A stretch of DNA of 18,733 bases from assembly GCA_046047235.1 (NCBI GenBank), contig JBJOII010000104.1:1-18733 (forward strand), read 5' to 3'. Positions 1-7,277 of the stretch are shown here, in pieces; position 1 is the first letter of the stretch, and each line of letters begins with the position of its first letter. Source of the stretch: JBMTVN01 sp046047235 (GTDB taxonomy: Bacteria > Verrucomicrobiota > Verrucomicrobiia > Limisphaerales > JAHDYP01). Under the pieces are notes generated by a model, which did not search any database, was not told the origin of the DNA, and worked only from the letters and a program-made list of their open reading frames with translations. The translations under genes and the position numbers were made by a program.

Positions 1-37
1 GTTGATGTCGAGGGTTCGAATCCCTTCGCTCGCTCCA
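1..37 (+). tRNA. tRNA-Gly, 3' part only (anticodon outside window)
   Basis: The window opens inside a tRNA. A T-arm is clear: stem GAGGG, loop TTCGAAT, stem CCCTT (last pair G-T). It is followed by seven acceptor bases CGCTCGC, discriminator T and an encoded CCA ending at base 37. A U73 discriminator and an acceptor whose 5' partner would start GCG fit tRNA-Gly; the residual text GTTGATGTC before the T-stem resembles the anticodon-stem/variable-loop junction of bacterial tRNA-Gly(TCC). The anticodon itself is not in the window, so the isotype is an inference (tRNA-Cys is the main alternative). Confidence 0.75.
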
Positions 38-166
38 ATCTCTCCCTAACGACTTACAGTTTCCCCATGTCTTAGTGGCAACATGTTTGCCGATGTCAGT
101 TACGTGTGACCATACCTGGCCACGCTGGGGGGCTGACCGATAAGCAGTAGCTACCAAATAAACGAG

Positions 167-198
167 GTTTCAATCCGCGCCCCCGCGAGAGGGGCGGC
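167..198 (-). CRISPR. Solitary type I-C-like CRISPR repeat (orphan or relic)
   Basis: On the plus strand this 32-base unit begins GTTTCAATCCGCGCC and ends GAGGGGCGGC. Its reverse complement has the layout of type I-C repeats: G-C-rich start, an internal hairpin, and the diagnostic 3' end GGATTGAAAC. The hairpin arms are CGCCCC (178-183) and GGGGCG (191-196) around a 7-base loop. Length, stem position and 3' tag all agree with the known family. Only one copy is present: no second repeat occurs at the expected spacing of about 65-70 bases on either side, and no cas gene is in the window. It is best read as the relic of an array or an orphan repeat; chance resemblance in GC-rich DNA is not excluded. 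Confidence 0.5.
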
Positions 199-325
199 CC
201 CACCGTGGCGGCGGGCACACCACTCATGCCGTGGCCTCGGGATCGCCTCCTGTTTAAAGACCTCCGCAGTGACGATCTCGAAGTGGGTTTCGATCAGTGC
301 CACGAAGTCCGCGGCGCTACTTATC

Positions 326-354
326 CGGACCTCTCAACAAAGATGAGAGGTCCG
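326..354. repeat. Perfect 11-bp inverted repeat (hairpin)
   Basis: CGGACCTCTCA at 326-336 and TGAGAGGTCCG at 344-354 are exact reverse complements around the 7-base loop ACAAAGA. No T-tract follows on the plus strand and no A-tract precedes, so it is not a standard intrinsic terminator. No gene ends close by. Confidence 0.6.
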
Positions 355-398
355 CCCTTCAGGCTTCGACGCGCATTCCATCTCCGCTGGGATGCCTG

Positions 399-433
399 CT
401 CAGGATGAGCCCATCGGCAGGCTCAGGACAGGC
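399..433. repeat. REP-like palindromic intergenic repeat
   Basis: GCTCAGGATGAGC (399-411) is followed by GGCAGGCTCAGGACAGGC (416-433). This is the style of the short CAGGCTCAGGACAGG-type palindromes found scattered between genes in many bacterial genomes. GCCTG at 394-398 and CAGGC at 429-433 also form the ends of a larger inverted structure. Only one copy is in the window. Confidence 0.4.
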
Positions 434-689
434 CCTAAGCGATACCGCAAAGCGGTGGGGTCGAAGTGCCCACATCTTGGAGTCGTCCAGGGGTGATGGT
501 TGCCGTGGTCAGGCGTTAGTTGGTCATAGCAGGTGCTTAAGTAACTCCAGCGCATAGAGCGCCCCCGGACCTTGGGTTTGCTACCCTCACAACGTTTACG
601 CACGGGCCATGGGTGCTGGACGGGCCCGAGTCACGCCAGTCTCGGATGGCGCAGAAGCTCCATATCCGGTCCGGGGCCGTTCGCTGGGC

Positions 690-2858
690 TCAGTTTCCCT
701 GGGCTCGAAGTTGAAAGAACTGAGCCGAATTCTCGATAGGCAGGGCTACACGCCAAAACTGGCCAGCCTCGTCCACGGGCTCAGCATTCACAGGTTGCCA
801 TGTTTCGGCAGTCGGCGCGTCAGCGGTCAGCAGCGCCCACGTGGTTCCATCTTGTGACCAAGTGAGTTCAAGCATACCCGGTTGGTTTTGCATGACACTG
901 AGCACAGGAGCCGCCCGCACCAATTCCCCAAGCCGTAAAACCATGCCGAAGGTGCCAAAAGCCCAACCGGTTCTAGAATCAAGCAGCTGCACGGATTGCA
1001 GCGCAAGATCCGTGAGGCGCGGGGTGGGGGGATCAAAGGGGTTCTGCGAGGGGTTATACACAAGCTCCCAATTGTCGCCTCCGTCTGCTGTGCGAACAAT
1101 GACGCCGTCTGCCCCAACCGCCGCGCCGTGATCCCTGTCTGCAAAGTGAATGTCAAAGAACGCCGTGTTCAGATTCTGAAACGGATTGAGCGGGAAGAGC
1201 GTGAGCATCCAATCCGCGCCACCATTTGTCGTTCGATAAATGGTTCCGACTCCGACGGCCCACCCGGTTTGGTCATCGAGAAAATGCAGGGCATTCAGGT
1301 TGCCTGTGGGCGAGTTGTCTGGTTGCACCCAGTCCTGCCCGCCGTTTGAAGTGTGCAGGACGGTGCTGCTTAGACCCACTACCCAGCCGGTGTTCTCGTC
1401 GAGAAACTGAACGGCTCGCAGGCCAGTGGTGACCCCAGAGACCTGAGGCGACCAGTCCTGACCTCCATTGACGGTATGAAGCAACGTGCCCGAATCACCA
1501 ACCACCCAGCCAACTTGGGGATTCAGAAAAAACACCGACCGGAGGGTTCTGGTTGAGCCACTCGTCTGCCTGGTCCAGGTCGTTCCCCCGTCCGTGGTGG
1601 CGTAAATGCGACCTGTGGCACCGATCACCCAACCGGTTTGCTCGTCGAGAAACTGGACGGAGTGAAATCCGCTGGTGAAGTTGTCGGGGAGACTTTGCTG
1701 GACCCACGACAAACCGCTGTCGGTCGTCTTGTAAATGGATCCCTGATCTCCGACGATCCAACCGACCTGGGTGCTCACGAAGCTGCCATCGGTCCAGGAT
1801 TGACGGACACCTGGTGTGCCGTGGATCCAGTTTGCACCCGCATCTGAGGAGGTGTAGACCACACCAGCAAAGCCGGCGACGCAGAGACGGGCTGGATTGT
1901 GGAAATCTATGGCGCTCAGCGCTCGGCCATCGGGCAAACCGAAGGCAACCTCACTCACCCAATTGTCCCCTCCGTCGGTGGTGCTCCATATTTGAGTTGT
2001 GGTGATCAACCAACCTTCCAACGCACTCGTAAAGTGCACAGCAGTGGCGTTCTCCCCGATACCGAAGGACTGCGTAATGGGTGTCCAGCTTTGGCCGCCG
2101 TCGGCGGTTTTCAGGAGCGTGGATGCGGCTCCGACGATCCAGCCATGGTCTTGATCGACAAAGTGGACGTTGTGCAGGGTGCCAACCACTCCGCTGGCCA
2201 CCGATTCCCAGGTTGCCCCTCCATCGGTTGTCCGAACAATCGTACCCTCTGAACCGACCGCGCAGCCATGAGCGGTGTCGACAAAATGCACTCCTTCCAG
2301 GCTGATGGTGACCGGCAGGCCAGTGGTTTGCGGGATCCACGCACTCCCGCCGTCGCTGGTCTTGAAGACCTTTCCGGATCCACCCGCGGCCCAACCGTTC
2401 TGGCCATCGACAAAGTGAACTGCAAACAGGGGATCGTTCACCGAGATACCCGGTTGCTGGCTCCAAGTCTCCCCGCCGTCGGTTGTCTGCAACAGGCCTC
2501 GCTCGCTTGCAACCCAACCACTTTGTGCATCGGTAAACCAAACCCCGTTCAGCTCCCAGATGCTGCCGCTGTCCAGCACCCTCCAGCTCAGCCCTCCATC
2601 CGAGGATTTGATGATAGTTCCCACGGGGCCAACGGCCACGATGTTGTCGCTGTCAATGACGTGAACATCGTTTAGGTCATTGCCCTGTGGGCTTGGATTC
2701 AGCCAGTCCCAGTCCGCGGCAACAGAGTGGACGCACTGCCAACTGAGCAGGACTGCGAGCATGGATTGACGGAAGCCACGGGACCAACCGATGGAGCAGT
2801 ATCCACCTCGTAATCCCTTGGCGCGGCAGGGTCGGAGAGGGCCACACATACCAGTCAT
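690..2858 (-). CDS. Secreted Ycf48-like / Asp-box (BNR) beta-propeller protein, 722 aa
   Basis: The protein consists almost entirely of about 45-residue repeats, each with a GWxVG-type strand and an Asp-box of the form (S/T)(S/T)(D/N)GGxxW. I count 13 Asp-boxes, from SSDGGLSW to TADGGDNW. This is the fold of Ycf48/HCF136-like photosystem II assembly factors and sialidase-type propellers; in a non-photosynthetic bacterium the role is unknown and may be protein or glycan binding outside the cytoplasm. A hydrophobic segment (about residues 33-47, MLAVLLSWQC) before SVAADW looks like a signal peptide. The last 80 residues form a separate small domain ending FFQLR, a tail style common in verrucomicrobial secreted proteins. 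The start is uncertain: an internal ATG at 2762 would give a shorter leader, and neither start has a clear Shine-Dalgarno. The gene stands alone, opposite to the xylan block. Confidence 0.85.
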   Translation of the reverse strand: MTGMCGPLRPCRAKGLRGGYCSIGWSRGFRQSMLAVLLSWQCVHSVAADWDWLNPSPQGNDLNDVHVIDSDNIVAVGPVGTIIKSSDGGLSWRVLDSGSIWELNGVWFTDAQSGWVASERGLLQTTDGGETWSQQPGISVNDPLFAVHFVDGQNGWAAGGSGKVFKTSDGGSAWIPQTTGLPVTISLEGVHFVDTAHGCAVGSEGTIVRTTDGGATWESVASGVVGTLHNVHFVDQDHGWIVGAASTLLKTADGGQSWTPITQSFGIGENATAVHFTSALEGWLITTTQIWSTTDGGDNWVSEVAFGLPDGRALSAIDFHNPARLCVAGFAGVVYTSSDAGANWIHGTPGVRQSWTDGSFVSTQVGWIVGDQGSIYKTTDSGLSWVQQSLPDNFTSGFHSVQFLDEQTGWVIGATGRIYATTDGGTTWTRQTSGSTRTLRSVFFLNPQVGWVVGDSGTLLHTVNGGQDWSPQVSGVTTGLRAVQFLDENTGWVVGLSSTVLHTSNGGQDWVQPDNSPTGNLNALHFLDDQTGWAVGVGTIYRTTNGGADWMLTLFPLNPFQNLNTAFFDIHFADRDHGAAVGADGVIVRTADGGDNWELVYNPSQNPFDPPTPRLTDLALQSVQLLDSRTGWAFGTFGMVLRLGELVRAAPVLSVMQNQPGMLELTWSQDGTTWALLTADAPTAETWQPVNAEPVDEAGQFWRVALPIENSAQFFQLRAQGN

Positions 2859-3112
2859 ATAGGACGATGCATGTCGTGTGGTCTAGAACGAAGTGGCCAA
2901 AATCTTCTCTTTGACAAGGGGCGGCATGTGCATAGGTTGCATCGCTAACTTCCAAACCATCCCAGTCCGCTCGGTGGCCAACTCTGGGGTGTTTGATGCG
3001 AGACTTGTCCGGACTCGTCTGAATTACGCTAATCTCACCGCTGCCCAACTGAATAGGGCTGACTTGCAACAGGGCCTTTGTATGCGATGCACAGCTCATC
3101 AGAGTTTCCCAT
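2859..3112. other. Intergenic stretch between divergent units
   Basis: This should hold the minus-strand promoter of the propeller gene. A plus-strand frame contains LNYANLTAAQLNRADLQQ, faintly like pentapeptide repeats, but it has no supported start and runs into the following repeat element, so I do not call a gene. Confidence 0.4.
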
Positions 3113-3354
3113 CGTGGTCGGACCACGACATTCCCTTTGCCATCAGGGGGATGCACCGATTTAAGGGCTGTTTTTGGCCCTATGGGCTCCTTTTTGGGGC
3201 CAAAAACGGCGCCATAGGTTCCTCGGGTTGCCGGCATTTCGCCGGGGCGCTATGGGGCTCAAAATAGCCCCGAAAAGCGCTCCATAAGGCGTTTTTAGGG
3301 CCTCGGACGGGAGTATCTAACTGGGGCAGAGGACCTTGTCGTGGTCCGACCACG
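3113..3354 (+). mobile_element. MITE-like palindrome-ended repeat, copy A (complete, 242 bp)
   Basis: The ends are 18-bp perfect inverted repeats: CGTGGTCGGACCACGACA at 3113-3130 and its reverse complement at 3337-3354. The outer 15 bases of each end are themselves a palindrome (CGTGGTC-G-GACCACG). The interior has several GC-rich hairpins, for example GGGGCT/AGCCCC at 3254-3259/3266-3271 nested in GCGCT/AGCGC. No coding potential is seen. A 113-base block at the right (3248-3360) recurs almost unchanged at 16878-16990, and the left 190 bases recur at 18546-18733. The similarity to copy B runs six bases past the palindrome, so the true right edge may be near 3360. No target-site duplication is obvious. 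Confidence 0.75.
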
Positions 3355-3389
3355 GTTTTGGAGAAGAACCACATTTGGATGTCCAAAAC
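3355..3389. promoter_or_regulatory. Inverted repeat upstream of the sigma-factor gene
   Basis: GTTTTGGA (3355-3362) and TCCAAAAC (3382-3389) are exact reverse complements separated by 19 bases. They lie between repeat copy A and the sigma start at 3433, where the promoter or leader of this gene must be. It may be a protein-binding site or an mRNA stem; it could also be an incidental edge of the repeat element. Confidence 0.3.
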
Positions 3390-3432
3390 TCGCCGTTTGG
3401 CGGAAGTACTGGTACACAGACCACCTTGCACG

Positions 3433-3984
3433 ATGTCGGCTGATTCCAAGCGTCCATTCAACCGACCGACCGATGCTCAGCAGCGGTTTCTGTCGCTTTT
3501 CCTGCGGAGCGAGCGGGAGATCTTCCGCTACGTGGCGACGCTGGTCCCGAACATGTCGGATGCCGACGACATTGTTCAGCAGACGGCTGTGGCGCTGTGG
3601 GAGAGGTTCGAGGCGTATGATTCCGAGAAGCCCTTCACGCCTTGGGCTTGCCGTTTCGCGTTGAACAAGGCGCGGCAATGGATCGAGCGGCGCCAGCGCT
3701 GGCAGGCATTGCTGGATAACGGCCTGGCTGAGGAGTTGGCCCAGCGAAGGCAAGAGCTGCAACCTCAGTTTGAGCACCGTTTGCGACGTCTGGAGGACTG
3801 CCTTGGCAGGCTGCCTTCAGAGCAGCGCTCCGTTGTTGAGGGCTATTACTACGAACGGGTCGGTGTCGAATCGCTAGCCCAACGTTCCGGCAGGACCGTC
3901 GCTGCCACCTACAAAACGCTGCAGCGCATCCGCCAGGCACTCCAGCGTTGTGTTGAGGAGGAAGCAGGACCTGAAATGGCATGA
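3433..3984 (+). CDS. ECF-like RNA polymerase sigma-70 factor, Rhodopirellula/Verrucomicrobium type, 183 aa
   Basis: This is a short two-domain sigma factor. Region 2 spans about residues 15-85, with the helix DADDIVQQTAVALWERFEAY followed by PFTPWACRFALNKARQW, typical of the PVC-specific short sigma family. Region 4 spans about 120-172, with LPSEQRSVVEGYYYERVGVESLAQ and the recognition helix around VAATYKTLQRIRQAL. ATG at 3433 was chosen because family members begin a few residues before the first region-2 helix; the same frame is open back to ATG 3358, inside the leader inverted repeat, but that extension looks non-coding. No good Shine-Dalgarno is visible. The stop overlaps the next ATG by four bases, so the FecR-LamG protein is probably its translationally coupled regulator. 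It heads the xylan-degradation block and may direct its transcription (inference). Confidence 0.9.
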   Translation: MSADSKRPFNRPTDAQQRFLSLFLRSEREIFRYVATLVPNMSDADDIVQQTAVALWERFEAYDSEKPFTPWACRFALNKARQWIERRQRWQALLDNGLAEELAQRRQELQPQFEHRLRRLEDCLGRLPSEQRSVVEGYYYERVGVESLAQRSGRTVAATYKTLQRIRQALQRCVEEEAGPEMA

Positions 3985-5606
3985 ACCTCACGTTCCCGTC
4001 GCATGAGTTTGACGCGGCCGTTGGCGGTGTTTGCCATGGCACGGCGACGGAGGTCCAGATGCGCGCCCTCAACGCATTGTTGCTTAACGATCCGAGGGCC
4101 AGGGACGAGTATCTCCTGCGCGTCGAACTGCACACCCGGTTGGGCTCCGATCCGGATCTGTTTTCCCGGACGGGGGAGTCGGCCCTGGGCTGTCGATGGA
4201 TTGATGGAGACCTCAGGGCTCTCGGCAACACGATGGGTTCGAGCTGCCCGACCCGGCGCAAAGGAAAGCGCTGGGCTCCGATGTTGGCCTTGGCCGCCTG
4301 CGTGGTCCTCGCCGCTGCGGGCCTTTGGTTCGTCTGGCTGGGGTCGTCTGGCCCGCGAAAGGGCTCCACGAGCAACGCCGTGGCCATGCTCACGCGAACC
4401 GTGGCCGCCCAGTGGGATAGAGAAGCTGAACCACCGCGCGCCGGAGGCCCCCTAGACCCAGGTTGGCTCCGGTTGGAATCCGGCATGGCGCAGGTTGTGT
4501 TTTACAGCGGAGCCAGAGTTGTGATCGAGGGACCCGCAGAAGTGGAACTCCTTTCCCCAAGCGAGGCGTTCTGTCGGACCGGGCGCCTTCTGGTGGAGGT
4601 GCCGGAGCCGGCCCGAGGATTTCGTCTTCACACCGATGATCTCGATCTGGTGGATCTGGGCACGTCATTTGGCGTTGATGTGAGCCTCGGCGAAAGCGAG
4701 GTGCACGTCTTCAAGGGGAAGGTAGAGTTGTCGGCTGGAGCACTGCCGAAGCAAGCTCTCGGGGAATCCCAGGCGGCTGTCATTAGAGGCCACACTCCAC
4801 CACGCCTTATCGCTGCGGACACCACCGCCTTCAGCTCAATGTTCGAGTTTCAGCAACGCTCTCTGGCTTCTGAGGCGTTCCGATATGAGCAGTGGCAGTT
4901 TGCGAACGCTCAGCTCAATGAGGACCCCTCGCTGCTGGTTCACCTGGATCTTCAGAACCTCAGCAGCACCGATTGGACGCTGCGCAATGCTGCGGCCGGC
5001 CAGCAAACCGATCTGGAAGGTGTGATCGTTGGCTGCGTCCGCTCCAGGGGCCGATGGCGAGAGAAGCAGGCCCTGGAGTTCCAAAGCGTCAACGACCGGG
5101 TGCGGCTGGCTGTGCCGGGGGAGTTCGATTCCCTGACCGTTTCCGCCTGGGTCTGCATTCTCGGACTGGATCGGCAGTTCAATTCATTGTTCATGTGCGA
5201 TGGATTTGCTCCCGGGACCATTCACTGGCTGATCCGCCACGACGGTGTACTGGGGGTAACGGTGTTCGGTGACGGGCGCGGGCGCTACCAGATCATGCCC
5301 AGCCCTGCCGCGGTCACTGTCCAGCAGCTCGGGAGCTGGCAGCACTTGGCGGTAGTCCTTGATGGGAGGGCAGGGCGCGTTGTCCAGTACCTCAATGGCT
5401 CACCGATCTCGCGCCACGACCTTCAGTTCGACCTGCCCTTCCGGATCGGCGCCGCGGAGTTGGGTAACTGGAATGCGCACAGCGGACCGGATCCCGGCCC
5501 AGCTCTGATCCGAAATCTCAGCGGAGCACTTGACGAATTCGCGCTGTTTAGGCGCGCGTTGAGCGATGAGGAGATCCGCGAGCTCTATGAACGGGGCAAA
5601 CCCTGA
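3981..5606 (+). CDS. FecR-LamG membrane protein, putative anti-sigma/sensor, 541 aa
   Basis: The N-terminal 95 residues are cytoplasmic and resemble the short helical region of PVC FecR proteins (ALNALLLNDPRARDEYL). One membrane helix follows at about 100-120 (MLALAACVVLAAAGLWFVWL), preceded by basic residues, so the rest is outside. Residues about 155-255 form a FecR domain (GARVVIEGPAEVELLS, then LVDLGTSFGVDV and VHVFKGKVEL). Residues about 320-535 form a LamG/concanavalin-like domain (VNDRVRLAVPGEFDSLTVSAW, WQHLAVVLDG, LSGALDEFALFRRALSDEEI). In this family the protein is thought to control its partner sigma factor. The LamG domain gives a possible outside ligand site for carbohydrate. The start ATG overlaps the sigma stop by four bases. 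Sensing of xylan is inference; no ligand evidence is in the sequence. Confidence 0.87.
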   Translation: MNLTFPSHEFDAAVGGVCHGTATEVQMRALNALLLNDPRARDEYLLRVELHTRLGSDPDLFSRTGESALGCRWIDGDLRALGNTMGSSCPTRRKGKRWAPMLALAACVVLAAAGLWFVWLGSSGPRKGSTSNAVAMLTRTVAAQWDREAEPPRAGGPLDPGWLRLESGMAQVVFYSGARVVIEGPAEVELLSPSEAFCRTGRLLVEVPEPARGFRLHTDDLDLVDLGTSFGVDVSLGESEVHVFKGKVELSAGALPKQALGESQAAVIRGHTPPRLIAADTTAFSSMFEFQQRSLASEAFRYEQWQFANAQLNEDPSLLVHLDLQNLSSTDWTLRNAAAGQQTDLEGVIVGCVRSRGRWREKQALEFQSVNDRVRLAVPGEFDSLTVSAWVCILGLDRQFNSLFMCDGFAPGTIHWLIRHDGVLGVTVFGDGRGRYQIMPSPAAVTVQQLGSWQHLAVVLDGRAGRVVQYLNGSPISRHDLQFDLPFRIGAAELGNWNAHSGPDPGPALIRNLSGALDEFALFRRALSDEEIRELYERGKP

Positions 5607-5694
5607 CAAGACTCTCGTCTCGAAACTCACACCCAACCATGAACCCCCCATCGGCAGGACCCATTATCCTCGACCGGTAGAAAGCAACCCGACT

Positions 5695-5699
5695 AAGGA
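5695..5699 (+). promoter_or_regulatory. Ribosome-binding site deciding the CE1 esterase start
   Basis: AAGGA lies four bases before ATG 5704. Although the frame is open back to 5566, this site and the signal peptide that begins at 5704 support the later start. Confidence 0.55.
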
Positions 5700-5703
5700 T
5701 CCT

Positions 5704-6837
5704 ATGAAGAAGACACAACTCATGCTCGTGCTGACCTCACTGTTCTGTGGACAGCTGGTTCTCGCGCAAGACAGCGTGCCGGTCGACGACTGGAAGCCCG
5801 CGTCGTCCAATCAACCCGGCAAGGAGTATCCGAAGGTGAACTCCGAGGGCCGTGTCAAGTTGCGCATTGTTGCACCCGAAGCTTCGAGCGTGGGCTGCAC
5901 CTTCCGGGACAGCAGCGAGTTCGTGAAGGGAGAGGACGGGGCGTGGTACGGCATCACCCGGCCCTTGGACGAGGGTTTCCACTATTACATGATCAAGATT
6001 GACGGGGCGGAGGTGCCGGATCCGAACAGCCTGATGTTCTTCGGCGCCATGCGATGGGGGAGTGCGGTCGAGCTGCCGGCTCACGACCAGGACTTTTATG
6101 CGTTGAAGAACGTGCCCCATGGGCAACTCCGGGAGCTCTTCTTTTATTCCAAGAGCACCGATTCCATGCGGCGTGCCTTCGTCTACACCCCGCCGGGCTA
6201 TGATCAACAAGCGGACCGGCGCTACCCGGTCCTCTACCTCCAACACGGATGGGGTGAGAACGAATTCGGGTGGGGTGCCCAGGGATGTGCGGACCTGATC
6301 ATGGACAATCTCATCGCTGAGGGGCGGACACAGCCTTTTATCATCGTCATGATCTACGGCATGACCAACGAGATAAGGTTCGGGGGTCTGAGAGACTTCG
6401 ACATCGGGCCCTTCGAGACGGTGCTCGTCAAAGAGCTGATACCGTTCATCGACGAGAACTTCCGGACGTTGGCCGACCAACCCCACCGCGCGATGGCGGG
6501 GCTTTCCATGGGTGCCATGGAAACCAAGACCATCACCCTGAGAAACCTCGACACCTTCTCGCACATTGGCCTGTTTAGCGGCGGGAGCATCGGGCCGGAT
6601 GACATTTCTGACATGGCCACTTTCAAGGACAAGAACAGGCTTGTTTTCGTCAGTTACGGTAGCCGCGAAGTCGGTGGTGACCGCCCTCGTCGCGGCGGTG
6701 ACCCAAAAGCAACTGCCGAGGTGCTCAAAGAGGCTGGTGTCAACAGCCACTACTACGTCTCCCCGGACACCGCTCACGAGTGGCAGAGCTGGCGCAGGAG
6801 CCTGCGTGAGTTCGCGCCGCTGCTGTTCAACAAGTGA
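5704..6837 (+). CDS. Secreted carbohydrate esterase family 1 (feruloyl/acetylxylan esterase-like), 377 aa
   Basis: Residues 1-21 are a signal peptide (MKKTQLMLVLTSLFCGQLVL, then AQ). Residues about 25-135 form the N-terminal immunoglobulin-like domain common before CE1 esterases. Residues about 145-377 form the alpha/beta hydrolase: YPVLYLQHGWGENE (oxyanion region), the nucleophile elbow GLSMG with Ser268, and His358 in TAHEW near the end. The region where CE1 enzymes carry the catalytic Asp reads VSYGSRE, so the acid may be Glu321 here. Such enzymes remove feruloyl or acetyl groups from arabinoxylan; the exact acyl group cannot be read from sequence. It is a close paralogue of the first half of the gene at 8659. 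It starts 97 bases after the FecR-LamG gene, a gap that could hold its own promoter. Confidence 0.88.
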   Translation: MKKTQLMLVLTSLFCGQLVLAQDSVPVDDWKPASSNQPGKEYPKVNSEGRVKLRIVAPEASSVGCTFRDSSEFVKGEDGAWYGITRPLDEGFHYYMIKIDGAEVPDPNSLMFFGAMRWGSAVELPAHDQDFYALKNVPHGQLRELFFYSKSTDSMRRAFVYTPPGYDQQADRRYPVLYLQHGWGENEFGWGAQGCADLIMDNLIAEGRTQPFIIVMIYGMTNEIRFGGLRDFDIGPFETVLVKELIPFIDENFRTLADQPHRAMAGLSMGAMETKTITLRNLDTFSHIGLFSGGSIGPDDISDMATFKDKNRLVFVSYGSREVGGDRPRRGGDPKATAEVLKEAGVNSHYYVSPDTAHEWQSWRRSLREFAPLLFNK

Positions 6838-6862
6838 CTCGATCATCGTGTCGCAACCACAG

Positions 6863-6867
6863 AGGAG
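6863..6867 (+). promoter_or_regulatory. Ribosome-binding site deciding the start of the small chimeric gene
   Basis: AGGAG sits five bases before ATG 6873 and supports this start over the upstream in-frame ATG at 6834, which lies inside the end of the previous gene. Confidence 0.65.
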
Positions 6868-6872
6868 AAGAC

Positions 6873-7277
6873 ATGAGGCGCTCAATCCTGGTTTTGGCGA
6901 TCGCGGCCCTTTCATTCGGCGTGTCTGCTGCCGATGTGACCGGCACCTGGGAGGCTGAATTCGACACCCAGATCGGTGGAGAACGGCACGAGTCCAAACT
7001 CACCGAGGGCCAGATGGAGGGCGACACGGTTGAATTCCTCGAACTGCTCAGCTTTCAGGGTGCTGCGGTTCGGATCAGCCAGGGGGTTCACCGCTATCTC
7101 AAGGACAGCGATGTGCCGCACATCTGGCACGTGGACGGCAACGCACACGACGCGACGCACTGGAGAAACAGCCTCTACCCCTTCGGCCAACTACTCTTTT
7201 CGCCCTTGATACTCAACGCCCGGGCCTCCACTGGCCCGATCACAGTAGATCCCTCTCACGAGGTGCCATTCGAATGA
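6873..7277 (+). CDS. Small secreted chimeric protein (X-domain start joined to esterase C-terminus), probable deletion relic, 134 aa
   Basis: Residues 1-19 are a signal peptide (MRRSILVLAIAALSFGVSA). Residues 20-68 (DVTGTWEAEFDTQIGG, then KLTEGQMEGDTVEFLELLSF) match the unnamed domain at residues 588-690 of the 1070-residue enzyme, but with about 25 residues missing after TQIG. Residues about 71-111 (GVHRYLKDSDVPHIWHVDG, then NAHDATHWRNSLYPFGQLLF) match the C-terminal end of CE1 esterases, including the catalytic-His segment. The nucleophile Ser region is absent, so it cannot be an active esterase. The last 23 residues match nothing I know. It looks like a larger X-domain/CE1 gene reduced by in-frame deletions, still with a good ribosome site and an ATGA overlap with the next gene. 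It may be a pseudogene kept for coupling, or a reused small secreted protein. Confidence 0.6.
   Translation: MRRSILVLAIAALSFGVSAADVTGTWEAEFDTQIGGERHESKLTEGQMEGDTVEFLELLSFQGAAVRISQGVHRYLKDSDVPHIWHVDGNAHDATHWRNSLYPFGQLLFSPLILNARASTGPITVDPSHEVPFE

Larger units (their letters stand above)
38..689. other. Long stretch without a convincing gene, with scattered repeat remnants
   Basis: About 650 bases between the tRNA and the end of the minus-strand propeller gene. Open frames here are short, lack family resemblance and have no ribosome-binding site. One minus-strand frame (about 348 down to 149) is open for roughly 65 codons with protein-like composition (it contains VALIETHFEIVTAEVFKQEA) but has no start codon and no family I recognise; it could be a decayed gene fragment. 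The stretch holds a CRISPR-like single repeat, an 11-bp hairpin and a REP-like palindrome, listed separately. Lying downstream of a tRNA, it may be an old integration scar, but no integrase or attachment duplicate is visible. Confidence 0.5.

Noticed and set aside
252..318. Possible further CRISPR repeats (GTTTAAAGACC at 252 and GTTTCGATCAG at 287)
   Set aside because: They match only the first bases of the 167-198 unit, lack the hairpin, and their spacing (85 and 120 bases) does not fit an array with a 32-base repeat.
2893..3267. Plus-strand frame with a pentapeptide-repeat-like stretch
   Set aside because: Only about two repeat units are visible, no ribosome site is present, and the frame continues into the palindrome-ended repeat element.
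3358..3432. N-terminal extension of the sigma factor
   Set aside because: The 25 extra residues have no family resemblance and overlap the leader inverted repeat and the edge of repeat copy A.
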